DNA of 64,000 nucleotides, taken from NCBI RefSeq assembly GCF_003217515.1, contig NZ_QJSX01000007.1, forward strand, positions 16,944-80,943, written 5' to 3'. Shown in pieces: positions 1-8,656 of the stretch (its first letter is position 1; each line of letters starts with the position of its first letter). The notes under the pieces were generated by a model. That model had not been told where the DNA came from, did no database searches, and worked only from the letters and a program-made list of their open reading frames with translations. The DNA is from Deinococcus yavapaiensis KR-236. Lineage in GTDB: Bacteria; Deinococcota; Deinococci; Deinococcales; Deinococcaceae. The position numbers and the translations under genes are program-made.

Positions 1-1
1 C

Positions 2-367
2 ATGAGCAAGCAAGAGCAACTTCAAGCCGTGATCGACCAACTGCGCGTCGCCCTGCCCGACCTCAAAGGCGCCATGATCGCCTCCACCGACGGCCTGCCC
101 ATCGCGACCGCCTTGTCGCGCGGCTCGGACCCCAACCGCATCGCGGCGATGAGCGCCACGGCGTTGGGGTTGGGCAAGCGCATCAGTGACACGGTGGGCG
201 TCGGGGAGTTCAGCGAGACGAGCGTGTCCGGCAAGGACGGGCAGATCTACTTGTACTCGGTGGGCAGCAAGGCGGTGCTGGCGTTGGTCGCGCCGCTCGG
301 GGCGAACGTCGGCCTCATCCACCTCGAAGCGCGCGACTCCGCCCGCTCCATCAGCGACATCCTCTGA
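2..367 (+). CDS. Roadblock/LC7 domain protein, copy 1
   Basis: A complete 121-residue single-domain protein of the Roadblock/LC7 (MglB-like) family. In known members this small alpha/beta fold forms dimers that regulate small Ras-like GTPases or act as scaffolds. The N-terminal helix (MSKQEQLQAVIDQLR) followed by a hydrophobic strand pattern around GAMIASTDGLPIATAL is typical of the fold. The ATG lies one base inside the window, so its ribosome binding site cannot be seen. The gene is identical base for base to the gene at 1535-1900. No MglA-type GTPase gene is present in the window. The next gene downstream (536-1015) is a V4R-like protein, and the same pair recurs at 1535-2417, so the two products probably act together. 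Confidence 0.85.
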   Translation: MSKQEQLQAVIDQLRVALPDLKGAMIASTDGLPIATALSRGSDPNRIAAMSATALGLGKRISDTVGVGEFSETSVSGKDGQIYLYSVGSKAVLALVAPLGANVGLIHLEARDSARSISDIL

Positions 368-535
368 CAGCGTCTGGAACGTTCCGTGCGCCTTCTGCAA
401 GCGCTGCTCGGCACGTGGGCGAGCATCACGCCGCGCCCGCCGCTTCCCCGATCTCCCGAACGTCTCGACTTCGACCGCCCGTCGCCCGTCACCCCTCCCC
501 CCCTCTCACCGCTCGTTTCAAGGAGTGAACCTGAT

Positions 536-1015
536 ATGACTGCCACGACTGCCCGCCCCCTTCGCCTCGACCTGGGCGATTTCAGCTCCATCGTCTGCTT
601 CAAAGCCGTCATCACCGGCGTCGAGGACACTCTCGGCGAAGACGGCGCCGCCGTGGTGTTCATTCGCGCGGGTAAAGTGCGTGGACGAGCCTTGGCGACC
701 TCGCTGAACCTCGCGAACACGAACGTGCCCGTCGAGCAACTCGCGCCCTTGCTCGATCAAGCGATCGGACAGTCCGGCACGCGCTTGTGCGCCGTGACGA
801 AGTCGTACCAGTCGGGCGAGGACATCGTGATCGAAACGCAAGAGACGGTGTGCAGCGCGGGCGAACCCGACGGAAGCGAGCGCAAGTGCACCTTCACGCT
901 CGGCGCGGTATGGGGCGCGCTCGAAGCCGTCACGGGCGGCATGTTCCTCGGGGAGCACACCGAGAGCGTGCTGCGCGGTGGCACCAGCGACAAGTTCGTC
1001 TTCTCGCCCCTTTGA
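536..1015 (+). CDS. V4R-like (4-vinyl-reductase-type) small-ligand domain protein, copy 1
   Basis: A 159-residue protein. The start at 536 is chosen because a good ribosome binding site (AAGGAG) lies just upstream; an in-frame ATG at 386 would add a low-complexity stretch. The last 60 residues have a Cys-x-Phe...Gly...Gly-x-Leu-Glu...Glu...Gly...Phe spacing that resembles V4R domains, which bind small hydrophobic or metal-linked ligands. It is only a resemblance and the ligand is unknown. The protein is clearly paralogous to the one at 1941-2417; both contain LGDFSSIVCFKAVITGVEDT. About 168 bases, partly pyrimidine-rich, separate it from the Roadblock gene, against 40 bases in the second pair. 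Confidence 0.75.
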   Translation: MTATTARPLRLDLGDFSSIVCFKAVITGVEDTLGEDGAAVVFIRAGKVRGRALATSLNLANTNVPVEQLAPLLDQAIGQSGTRLCAVTKSYQSGEDIVIETQETVCSAGEPDGSERKCTFTLGAVWGALEAVTGGMFLGEHTESVLRGGTSDKFVFSPL

Positions 1016-1047
1016 AGGACGAAGTCGTGAGCGCTTTCGTCGACCCT

Positions 1048-1398
1048 TCAATTCAACGTGGTCACACCGTCGTACGGAAGCTCTCCACGCTGCGCACGCA
1101 GCCCGTCCAACTCCTCCTTCAACGCTTGCACGCTGTCGTACAACGTCGTCGTGGTGTCGCGCGTCCAGTCCAGCAGCGTCTCCAGCACCGTCGATTCCAC
1201 GCCCGACGAGGCGTCGAGCAGCGAGTGCAGCCGGTCCATCAGCGCGTGCGTTTGCTGCAAACGCTCCAAGACCTCGGACGTCTTGCGCTCGAACTCCGGC
1301 GCGTGCGACCGCCAACCCGCGTACGCCGGGTCCGCCTGCAACGCTCGCACCAGCGCGACGTACCGGTGAGACAACGCTTCCTGCTGACGACACGCCAT
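1048..1398 (-). CDS. Small helical protein of unknown function, antisense between the Roadblock pairs
   Basis: A 116-residue, charged, mostly helical protein with heptad-like stretches (for example residues about 35-60 and 85-105), suggesting a coiled coil. I do not recognise a family. The ATG at 1398 is preferred because GAGGAG sits about 7 bases upstream; a GTG at 1425 would add nine residues. It lies on the opposite strand between the two Roadblock/V4R pairs and is convergent with the first pair. It is inferred to be real from its clean start, reading-frame length and protein-like composition. Confidence 0.6.
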   Translation of the reverse strand: MACRQQEALSHRYVALVRALQADPAYAGWRSHAPEFERKTSEVLERLQQTHALMDRLHSLLDASSGVESTVLETLLDWTRDTTTTLYDSVQALKEELDGLRAQRGELPYDGVTTLN

Positions 1399-1534
1399 CC
1401 GCAGCTCCTCGGGTAAGACAGACACGTCTCAGCTTACACACCCGCTTCCGACGCGTCGAGCGACTACTCGACGCGAACAGCGAACCCCCTTTGGCTTCAG
1501 GGACTTCCCGAGGGAAGTCGAGAAAGGAACGACC

Positions 1535-1900
1535 ATGAGCAAGCAAGAGCAACTTCAAGCCGTGATCGACCAACTGCGCGTCGCCCTGCCCGACCTCAAA
1601 GGCGCCATGATCGCCTCCACCGACGGCCTGCCCATCGCGACCGCCTTGTCGCGCGGCTCGGACCCCAACCGCATCGCGGCGATGAGCGCCACGGCGTTGG
1701 GGTTGGGCAAGCGCATCAGTGACACGGTGGGCGTCGGGGAGTTCAGCGAGACGAGCGTGTCCGGCAAGGACGGGCAGATCTACTTGTACTCGGTGGGCAG
1801 CAAGGCGGTGCTGGCGTTGGTCGCGCCGCTCGGGGCGAACGTCGGCCTCATCCACCTCGAAGCGCGCGACTCCGCCCGCTCCATCAGCGACATCCTCTGA
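1535..1900 (+). CDS. Roadblock/LC7 domain protein, copy 2
   Basis: A 121-residue Roadblock/LC7 protein identical in DNA and protein to the gene at 2-367. The identity stops at the TGA stop codon. The ribosome binding site is AAAGGAA upstream of the ATG. The following V4R-like gene starts only 40 bases after the stop, so the two are very probably co-transcribed. As for copy 1, a dimeric GTPase-regulator or scaffold role is inferred from the family; no cognate GTPase is nearby. Confidence 0.88.
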   Translation: MSKQEQLQAVIDQLRVALPDLKGAMIASTDGLPIATALSRGSDPNRIAAMSATALGLGKRISDTVGVGEFSETSVSGKDGQIYLYSVGSKAVLALVAPLGANVGLIHLEARDSARSISDIL

Positions 1901-1940
1901 GCGTTTCCGCGTTCACACTGCCTTTTTGGAGGTTCTTACC

Positions 1941-2417
1941 ATGACCGCGACCGTTTCGACGTTGCGCCCCACCCTGGGCGATTTCAGCTCCATCGTCTGC
2001 TTCAAAGCCGTCATCACCGGCGTCGAGGACACCCTCGGCGACGACGGGGCCGCCGCCGTGTTCATTCGGGCGGGTCGCGTTCGCGGCCATCAACTCGCCA
2101 AGAGCTTGGGCTTGTCCAACGCCGAACTGCCGATCGAGCAAGTGGCGTCGGTACTCAACGAAGCGATCGGCAAAAGCGGGACGCGGCTGTGCGCGGTCAC
2201 GAAGGCGTACCGTGACGGCGAAGCGATCGTGGTGGAAACGCAGGACACCTTGTGCAGCGCGGGCGAACCGGTGGGCGGCGAGCGGAAGTGCACGTTCACG
2301 CTGGGAGCAGTGTGGGGCGCGCTGGAGGAAGTGTCGGGGACGATGCTCCGGGGTGTGCACACCGAGAGCGTGCTGCGCGGCGGAAGCTGCGACAAGTTCG
2401 TCTTCACGCCCTTCTGA
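1941..2417 (+). CDS. V4R-like (4-vinyl-reductase-type) small-ligand domain protein, copy 2
   Basis: A 158-residue paralogue of the protein at 536-1015, with a strong TTTGGAGGT ribosome binding site before the ATG. The C-terminal half keeps the CTFTLGAVWGALE...HTESVLRGG...DKFVF pattern that resembles V4R ligand-binding domains. The two copies differ over most of their length, although a stretch of about 59 bases near the 5' end is identical between them. It lies 40 bases downstream of Roadblock copy 2, so it is probably its operon partner. Ligand and pathway are unknown. Confidence 0.78.
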   Translation: MTATVSTLRPTLGDFSSIVCFKAVITGVEDTLGDDGAAAVFIRAGRVRGHQLAKSLGLSNAELPIEQVASVLNEAIGKSGTRLCAVTKAYRDGEAIVVETQDTLCSAGEPVGGERKCTFTLGAVWGALEEVSGTMLRGVHTESVLRGGSCDKFVFTPF

Positions 2418-2498
2418 AGTCGAAGGGTGCTGAGGTGGGGCGGCACGAGGACGACACTTCGCGTCAAGAGCGACGACCGGTCGCATTTCGAGGACTCC

Positions 2499-2687
2499 AT
2501 GACTCGTCAAGAACAACTGCAAGCGGTGATTCACGAACTGCGGCTGGCGTTGCCCGACCTGCAACGCGCGCTCGTCCAGTCCACGCACGCCTTGCCCGGC
2601 GCCCTTCTCGGAGCGGCCACCGAAACAATCGATCGACGCGGAGACCGTGACGTGACGCGTTCAAGTGACGGCGACACGACGACGTGA
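2499..2687 (+). pseudogene. Truncated third Roadblock/LC7 copy
   Basis: The first 40 or so codons (MTRQEQLQAVIHELRLALPD...) align with the start of the two intact Roadblock genes. Similarity then fades and the frame ends after 62 residues, about half the normal 121. The Roadblock core fold cannot form from this length, so it is called a remnant of a third tandem copy. It follows V4R copy 2 by 81 bases and is closed by the hairpin at 2739-2783. Confidence 0.65.
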
Positions 2688-2738
2688 AGCCGCGGTGCCG
2701 AGCCTGAACTCATCTCCTCGTGGGTGCGTGGTGCCGCC

Positions 2739-2783
2739 CGAGCGCGGCCTCGAAGGATTGTTGTCCCTTCGAGGCCGCGCTCG
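2739..2783 (+). terminator. Hairpin terminator after the Roadblock/V4R array
   Basis: A perfect 18-base-pair inverted repeat (arms 2739-2756 and 2766-2783) with a 9-base loop. There is no long T run after it. It separates the Roadblock array from the cyclic-di-GMP gene. Confidence 0.6.
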
Positions 2784-2956
2784 TCGTGGCTTCCTCGCTT
2801 CGCCGCGGGTGCGAACGCCAAACGCCGACGCCGCCCAGGACACACGGTCCTGCTTCGAGGCGACGTGCGTCCCCGAGGAAAGGTCGGCGAGATAGGTCCG
2901 GCTCGGCGGCCGCTTCAAACATATGCACATGATGAAGACTTTTCTCAGATTTCCTT

Positions 2957-2962
2957 TAGAAT
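2957..2962 (+). promoter_or_regulatory. -10 element for the GGDEF/EAL gene
   Basis: TAGAAT, in an AT-rich stretch unlike its surroundings, lies 23 bases upstream of the ATG at 2986. The leader would hold a GAGAGGA ribosome binding site. No convincing -35 hexamer is seen. Confidence 0.45.
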
Positions 2963-2985
2963 AGGCGGATCGAGAGGAGCGCGCG

Positions 2986-5900
2986 ATGCCGACAGGGCTC
3001 AAAGAACAGTCACACCAGCGTGAACTGAGCTTGTACCACATCCTCGACGCGCTTCCGGAAGAAGCCTTCGACCGTATCGCGCGACTCGCCGCGCAGCACT
3101 ACCGCACGCCCATCGCCCTGATTTCCCTCGGCGACCGAGATCGGCGGAAGCTCACCGCCTGCCTTGGCCTCGACGCGCATCAAGCCGACCGCTTCCTCGG
3201 CGCCCGAAGCTTCGACGGCGCGGACCTCCTCGTCGTTCCCGACGCGGCACGCGACGCACGGTTTGCCGCCGATGACCTCACGGTCGGCGATGCCCACGTT
3301 CGCTTCTACGCGGCCGCGCCCGTCACCACCCTCCAAGGTGACGTCCTCGGCATGCTGTGCATCGCCGACACCGAACCTCGCCCGTTCGGCGAAGACGAGG
3401 CCGCCTTCCTGCGTGAACTCGCCGTGATCGCGGCCCAAGCGCTCGAACTGCACGCCTCCACGACTTGGCGCATGTACGAACGCGCCATGCTCGAAAGCGT
3501 CACAGACGCCATCGTCGGCGTCGACGCCGCCTTCGACGTCTCGTACCTCAACGAGGCCGCCTGTCGCTTGTACGACGTCACGCCAGGCCACGTGGGACGT
3601 CCCCTGGCCGAGCTCTTTCGCGCGGCCTTCCCCTGCGACGACGACGAGCGAACGTACCGCGAAGCGATCCGCGAGCGGCGCGCTTGGTCGGGAGAGGTGC
3701 ATCACCACCTGCCGTCCGGACGGACCCTGCTCGTCAGCCTCCTTTTGAACCCGCTCGTCGACGCGACCGGAGAACGCGTCGGCATCCTCGCGTTCATTCG
3801 GGACATCACGAGACAACGCGCCGAAGAAGAGCGCCTGAAGCTCCTCGAGAGCGTCACGGTGAACGCCAACGACGCGGTGCTCATCACGCCCGCGCGTCCC
3901 ATCGACGCGCCGAACGGCCCTGAAATCATCTACGCCAACGACGCTTTTTGCCGCATGACCGGCTATACCCTCGAAGAAGTCATCGGCCGAACGCCGCGCT
4001 TTCTGCAAGGCCCCAAAACCGACCGTGAGCAACTCGGCAAGATCCGGCACGCCCTGGAAACTTGGACGACCGTCACGGTGGAACTCGTCAATTACCGCAA
4101 GGACGGCAGCGAATTCGTCGTGGAGTTCAGCGTCGTGCCCGCCGGAAACAAAGACGGATGGTACACCCACTGGATCAGCATTCAACGCGACGTCACCGAG
4201 CGACGCCGCCAAGAAGAACGCTTGCGCCTACTCGAATCCGTGGTGGTGCACGCCAGTGACGCGATCATCATCAGCGAGGCCGAACCCGTCGACGCCCCCG
4301 GGCCGCGCGTGCTCTACGTCAACGACGCGTACACGCGCATGACCGGGTACGAACCGCACGAGATCATCGGACAAAGTCCGCGCATCATGCAAGGCGAGGG
4401 AACCGACCGCGCGACGCTCGACCGCATTCGCGCCAACTTGAAAGCGTGGCGACCCGTCAACGAGACGGTGCTGAACTACACGAAGGAAGGCCGTCCGTTC
4501 TGGGTGAGCCTCGCCATCACGCCCGTCGCGAACGAGGCAGGGTGGTACACGCATTGGGTGAGCGTGCAGCGTGACGTCACGAAGGAAAAACGGCAGTTGG
4601 AGTTGGAGCGTGACCGCCGAGCGGTCCTCGAACTCGTCACGGCCGGTGCGCCCTTGCCGCAAGTCCTCACGGCGACCCTCCAACTCCTCGAGCACCAACT
4701 CGAGGGCATGACCGCGTCCATCTTGCTGCGGCAAGACGACCACTTGTACGAGGGCGTGCGGTCCGCCTTGCCGCTCGAGTACCGAGAAGCCGTGAACGGC
4801 TTTCTCATCGGCCCGGGCATGGGCACGTGCGGCGGCGCCGCGTTCGAGCGCCGCACGATCGTCACGGCGGACATCTTGACGGACGAACGCTGGATTCGCC
4901 ACCGCCACCTCGCCTTGCGTCACGGCTTGCGCGCGTGCTGGAGCACGCCCATTCTCAGCAAGAACCACACCGTCCTCGGCACGTTCGGCGTGTACGCGTA
5001 CGAACCTCGCGCTCCGACCGCCGACGAGCTCGCGCTTCTCGAGGACAAAGCGCGGTTGGTCGCCGTGATCTTGGAACGCTATCAAGCGCTCGACGACATG
5101 CAGCGCCTCGCGCTCTACGATCCGCTGACGGGACTCGCCAACCGAACGTTGTTCCACGAGCAGCTTCGCAACGCCTTGGCGTTGCGCGATCCGGCCGTGT
5201 TCGTCGGGGTGGGTCTGCTGGACGTGGACCGCTTCAAGCTCGTCAACGACACGCTCGGGCACGGGGCGGGCGACGAGTTGCTGTGCATGATCGCGCGGCG
5301 CCTCGCCCACAACTTGTCGAGACGCGCGAGCATCGCCCGCATGGGCGGTGACGAGTTCACCTTGCTGCTCGAGCACGTCACGAGCGAAGGCGAGCTCGAA
5401 CAACTCGCGCAACGCGCGCTCGACGTCTTTCGCGCGCCCTTCCTCGTCTCGGGCCAGGAGTTGTTCGTGCAAGGCAGCCTCGGCTTCGCGCTGCATCCCA
5501 AAGACGCGAGCGAACCGCAAGACCTGCTGCGCTTGGCGGACGTAGCGATGTACCACGCCAAGCGCAAGCATCTCGGGTGGGCGCTGTACACGCCCGACAT
5601 CAAGACGCCCAACACGCGCGCCATCCAATTGGAAGCGGCGCTCAACCGCGCGCTGGAACGCCACGAGTTGACGCTGCACTACCAACCGCTCGTGCACGCC
5701 CACGAGGAGGACCCGTGCGCCGTCGAAGCGTTGCTGCGCTGGAACAGCCCCGAGTTCGGCAACGTCAGCCCGGCCGAGTTCATCCCGATCGCCGAGGACA
5801 GCGGCCTGATCGTCCCCATCGGGGAGTGGGTGCTGCGGCAAGCTTGCCGAGACGGCGCCGAACTGCGTCGGCACTGGCCGGACTTGAAGATCGCCGTGAA

Positions 5901-6420
5901 CTTGAGCTTCAAGCAGTTCAGTCACGCGAATCTCGTGTCCGTCACGCATGAAATCCTGCAAGGCACGACCTTGCCTCCCGACGCGTTGACGCTCGAGATC
6001 ACGGAAAGCGTCGTGATGGAGTACGACGAGGTGATGCCGAAGATCGAAGCGCTGCGGGCCTTGGGCGTCAGTTTGGCCATCGACGACTTCGGCGTGGGGT
6101 ACAGCAGCTTGAGCTACCTCAAGCGCCTGCCCGTGCAAGCCGTGAAACTCGACCGGAGCTTCATCGTGAACGCGCACGTCGATCCCGAAGGCGTGGACGC
6201 TCACTTGGTCCGAGCCATGGCCTTGCTGGCGCGCGGGATGAAGATCGGGCTGGTCGCCGAAGGCGTCGAAACGCGAGCGCAAGCGGCGTTTCTTCGTGCG
6301 GCGGGCGTGCAATCGCTGCAAGGCTGGCTGTACAGCCGCGCCGTTGCGTTCGAGGACTTGCTCGACGTGTTGACGCGCTTGCGGCCTCGCGCGACCCTTG
6401 GGCCCGACCTTCGAGCTTGA
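2986..6420 (+). CDS. GAF-PAS-PAS-PAS-GAF-GGDEF-EAL cyclic-di-GMP turnover protein
   Basis: A 1144-residue cytosolic protein with no membrane segments. Domains in order: GAF (about 20-155), PAS (165-275), two LOV-like PAS domains (about 283-403 and 413-533), a second GAF (545-695), GGDEF (about 705-865, intact GGDEF at 787-791) and EAL (about 885-1130, intact EAL at 914-916). Both output motifs are complete, so it could make and degrade cyclic-di-GMP; which activity dominates cannot be told. The LOV-like PAS domains carry TPRFLQG and SPRIMQG where photoactive LOV domains have NCRFLQG, so the adduct-forming cysteine is missing. The start follows a GAGAGGA site. It is a single transcription unit between the hairpins at 2739 and 6473. 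Confidence 0.93.
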   Translation: MPTGLKEQSHQRELSLYHILDALPEEAFDRIARLAAQHYRTPIALISLGDRDRRKLTACLGLDAHQADRFLGARSFDGADLLVVPDAARDARFAADDLTVGDAHVRFYAAAPVTTLQGDVLGMLCIADTEPRPFGEDEAAFLRELAVIAAQALELHASTTWRMYERAMLESVTDAIVGVDAAFDVSYLNEAACRLYDVTPGHVGRPLAELFRAAFPCDDDERTYREAIRERRAWSGEVHHHLPSGRTLLVSLLLNPLVDATGERVGILAFIRDITRQRAEEERLKLLESVTVNANDAVLITPARPIDAPNGPEIIYANDAFCRMTGYTLEEVIGRTPRFLQGPKTDREQLGKIRHALETWTTVTVELVNYRKDGSEFVVEFSVVPAGNKDGWYTHWISIQRDVTERRRQEERLRLLESVVVHASDAIIISEAEPVDAPGPRVLYVNDAYTRMTGYEPHEIIGQSPRIMQGEGTDRATLDRIRANLKAWRPVNETVLNYTKEGRPFWVSLAITPVANEAGWYTHWVSVQRDVTKEKRQLELERDRRAVLELVTAGAPLPQVLTATLQLLEHQLEGMTASILLRQDDHLYEGVRSALPLEYREAVNGFLIGPGMGTCGGAAFERRTIVTADILTDERWIRHRHLALRHGLRACWSTPILSKNHTVLGTFGVYAYEPRAPTADELALLEDKARLVAVILERYQALDDMQRLALYDPLTGLANRTLFHEQLRNALALRDPAVFVGVGLLDVDRFKLVNDTLGHGAGDELLCMIARRLAHNLSRRASIARMGGDEFTLLLEHVTSEGELEQLAQRALDVFRAPFLVSGQELFVQGSLGFALHPKDASEPQDLLRLADVAMYHAKRKHLGWALYTPDIKTPNTRAIQLEAALNRALERHELTLHYQPLVHAHEEDPCAVEALLRWNSPEFGNVSPAEFIPIAEDSGLIVPIGEWVLRQACRDGAELRRHWPDLKIAVNLSFKQFSHANLVSVTHEILQGTTLPPDALTLEITESVVMEYDEVMPKIEALRALGVSLAIDDFGVGYSSLSYLKRLPVQAVKLDRSFIVNAHVDPEGVDAHLVRAMALLARGMKIGLVAEGVETRAQAAFLRAAGVQSLQGWLYSRAVAFEDLLDVLTRLRPRATLGPDLRA

Positions 6421-6472
6421 CGAGCGCAAGGGCCACGGAGAGCTCCTCGCGTCCAGCCCGTGAAAAGAGAAA

Positions 6473-6490
6473 AGCGGCGTTTCCGCCGCT
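6473..6490 (-). terminator. Intrinsic terminator of the PBP4 gene
   Basis: A 7-base-pair GC stem with a 4-base loop. Read on the minus strand it is followed by TTTTCTCTTTTC, fitting a Rho-independent terminator for the gene at 6641-7927. Confidence 0.65.
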
Positions 6491-6516
6491 GATAAAACAA
6501 GTTGATAAAACAAGTA
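6491..6516. repeat. Tandem 13-base direct repeat
   Basis: The sequence gataaaacaagt plus one base occurs twice in a row (6491-6503 and 6504-6516). It is AT-rich in a GC-rich region and lies between the PBP4 gene end and its terminator. Its role is unknown. Confidence 0.7.
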
Positions 6517-6640
6517 TAGCGTCTTATGCACGCCGAGCCAAGACGTATTCGGAGCGCCGCCTCGACGTCACGAGAGCAAAAGGACTCTCGCGGTTCACTT
6601 CGAGCCGGGGACGTCCTCGCCGACGGCTTCACGTTGACGC

Positions 6641-7927
6641 TCAGTACGCACCGGCGATCGCCTTGACGAGTTCATCTTGAAAGGCGCGCAACTCCGAGCC
6701 GAACCCGCCGTAGCCGTCCATCAGCAAGCTGAACGCCAACACCCGCCCCGACTTCGCCACGACGTACCCTGACAGCGCCGACGCCCCGACGATCGTTCCG
6801 GTCTTGGCGCGCACGTCCAATCCCGCGTTCACGAACCGTGTCGCGAGCGTTCCCCCGTTCGCTGCCGCTTGCGAAGTCGCCGTGCCCGTCCCGCCCACCG
6901 CGAGGGCTTCCACGAAGGGATTGCGGTGCGTCTTGAACGCCTCGAGCGGCGTCAAAGTCTCGCCCGGAGCGAGCAACGGCGTGCGGTAGGCGAAGCGAAG
7001 CAACTGCACCACCGCGTTGGGCGTGAGGCGATCGTTGCGCGACAAGCCCGAGCCGTCCACCAGAGAAATGCCCGCGCGGTCCACCCCGGCTCGGTCGAGG
7101 AAGGCGGCCACGGACGCCCGTGCCTGCGCGGGCGTCACCGAAGCCCCCTTCTCGCTGACGCCCGTCAACGCGAGGAGGTGCTCGGCGGCGGCGTTGTCAC
7201 TTGGCTTGAGCGTTCGCGCGAGCACCTCCGAGAGGGGCGCGCTTCGCACGGACGCGATCACCGTGTCGTCCGGGGCGGCCTGTCCTTGCCGCGCCGCGCT
7301 CGTCACGCGGACGCCCGCGTCCTCCAGCGCCGCGCGCAGCGCCTCCCCGACGGCCGAGGCGTACCGCTGAGGTGCCGACGGGGTGAACGGCTCCGCGCCA
7401 CTGGACGGCCGGAGGTCGCCGACCCGCACGGCGCTCACGAGTTCCCCGTTGTCGGGCAGCAGCCACGGACGAGCGAGCAGGGAATCGTCGATGACGAGAT
7501 CGCCGACTTCGAGAACGCCGGCGTCCGCGACTTGCCGCGCAAGGCTCGCGAGAGAGTTCGGGCCGCTCGACGTGAAGGTCGGATCGCCCGAACCGACGAG
7601 CGTGAGGCGCGTGACGCCCGTGTCCGCACCGCGCGCGAGCAGACGCGTTTCCAGCTGGACCCGAGGGCCGAGGGCGTACAGGAGGGCGGCGGCGGTGGCG
7701 AGCTTGGTGTTCGAGGCGGGCTGGAAGGACTCGTTGGCGCGCACGTCGATGAGGCGCTCGTCCGTCGAGAGGTCTTGAACGAGCACGCCGACGTGAACGG
7801 CCCTGACTTTCTGGCCGGGCGAGGGAAGGGGTCCGCGCGCGAGGATGGCTTGAACGGCCGCCGGGGGCGAAGCGGCCGTGGCAGTGGCGAGCAGGGCGAG
7901 CGCGAGGATCAGGATTCGTGAATGCAT
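6641..7927 (-). CDS. dacB: D-alanyl-D-alanine carboxypeptidase/endopeptidase (PBP4, peptidase S13)
   Basis: A 428-residue exported penicillin-binding protein of the S13/PBP4 class, which trims D-Ala and cuts peptide cross-links in peptidoglycan. An N-terminal signal peptide (ILILALALLATATAA) ends near residue 20. The three active-site motifs are present: SNTK (SxxK, with catalytic Ser) in QPASNTKLATAA, SDN (SxN) in LKPSDNAAAEH, and KTG in KTGTIVGASALSGYV. The ATG at 7927 follows a GGAG site; longer in-frame starts would hide the signal peptide. It is transcribed alone and ends at the terminator at 6473-6490. Confidence 0.93.
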   Translation of the reverse strand: MHSRILILALALLATATAASPPAAVQAILARGPLPSPGQKVRAVHVGVLVQDLSTDERLIDVRANESFQPASNTKLATAAALLYALGPRVQLETRLLARGADTGVTRLTLVGSGDPTFTSSGPNSLASLARQVADAGVLEVGDLVIDDSLLARPWLLPDNGELVSAVRVGDLRPSSGAEPFTPSAPQRYASAVGEALRAALEDAGVRVTSAARQGQAAPDDTVIASVRSAPLSEVLARTLKPSDNAAAEHLLALTGVSEKGASVTPAQARASVAAFLDRAGVDRAGISLVDGSGLSRNDRLTPNAVVQLLRFAYRTPLLAPGETLTPLEAFKTHRNPFVEALAVGGTGTATSQAAANGGTLATRFVNAGLDVRAKTGTIVGASALSGYVVAKSGRVLAFSLLMDGYGGFGSELRAFQDELVKAIAGAY

Positions 7928-8031
7928 CGGGGCTCCATGAAAGGCGAGGGGAAGCGGCGCGCGGCCTCGAGTTGGCGTCGCGAAGTCGCGTGGACGCCGC
8001 CCGTGCGAAGTCGGTTCGTGAGGAGACGCGC

Positions 8032-8649
8032 TCAGGACGTCATGATCTGCGCGTTCAACGCGGGATTGCCGTGCCCTCGGTAGAAGGTGCGCGCACCTTC
8101 GACGTTCACCACCGCTCCCAAGGCTTCCGCCACGGCCAACCCGAACTCGACGAAGGCGTGGCCTTGCGCCGTGATGACGTTTTCGGAGCGCACGACGTCC
8201 CGAAATTCGAAGGTTCCCTCCGGAAAGACACCCAGAACGGCACGTTGCTCGGCCGTGAAGGTGACGGTGTAGGGTACGCCGTCCAAGACGCCCGCTTGCC
8301 CCAAGGCGAAGGGGCCGCCGCACACCGCTCCCAACAACGCGCCCCTAGCGTGCGCGCCGCGAAGCAAGGCGCTGAGGGCGGGTTGATCGGCCAACACGGC
8401 CATGTCGGCCGCCCCGGGAACGAGGATGGCGGCGAACTCTTCGGATCGCACGTCGTCCAGCGAGCGCTCGGGTTGCACGAGCAGGCCGCCTTCTCCGCGA
8501 ACGGGTTCGCGCGAAAGGCCGACGTTGACGACTTGATAGCGACGGTTGAGGAGCGTCAAGGCGACCGTCACCTCGAACTCCGAGAACCCAGGGTAGACGA
8601 GGACGGCCACGAGCGGTCGTGAAGAGGATTCGGCAGAGTGAGGAGGCAC
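8032..8649 (-). CDS. DJ-1/PfpI family protein (class I glutamine amidotransferase-like)
   Basis: A 205-residue protein with the DJ-1/PfpI fold. The conserved nucleophile elbow is AVCGGP, and the N-terminal strand is VAVLVYPGFSEFE, including the usual acidic residue. Family members act as glyoxalases, chaperone-like deglycases or transcription-linked sensors; the substrate here cannot be told. The GTG at 8649 is 7 bases after a TACCCT -10 hexamer, suggesting a leaderless transcript. It is divergent from the regulator at 8745. Confidence 0.85.
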   Translation of the reverse strand: MPPHSAESSSRPLVAVLVYPGFSEFEVTVALTLLNRRYQVVNVGLSREPVRGEGGLLVQPERSLDDVRSEEFAAILVPGAADMAVLADQPALSALLRGAHARGALLGAVCGGPFALGQAGVLDGVPYTVTFTAEQRAVLGVFPEGTFEFRDVVRSENVITAQGHAFVEFGLAVAEALGAVVNVEGARTFYRGHGNPALNAQIMTS

Positions 8650-8656
8650 GTCGGTC

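Noticed and set aside
2499..2687. A complete small Roadblock protein
   Set aside because: Only the first third of the domain is recognisable, so it is listed as a remnant instead.
3835..4590. Blue-light LOV photoreceptor in the GGDEF/EAL protein
   Set aside because: The essential cysteine is replaced by proline in both LOV-like PAS domains.
4228..6531. A 767-codon minus-strand open frame inside the cyclic-di-GMP gene
   Set aside because: Its translation is rich in Arg, His, Gln and Val without motifs, and it lies opposite well-supported GGDEF and EAL domains; it is a shadow of GC-rich coding DNA.
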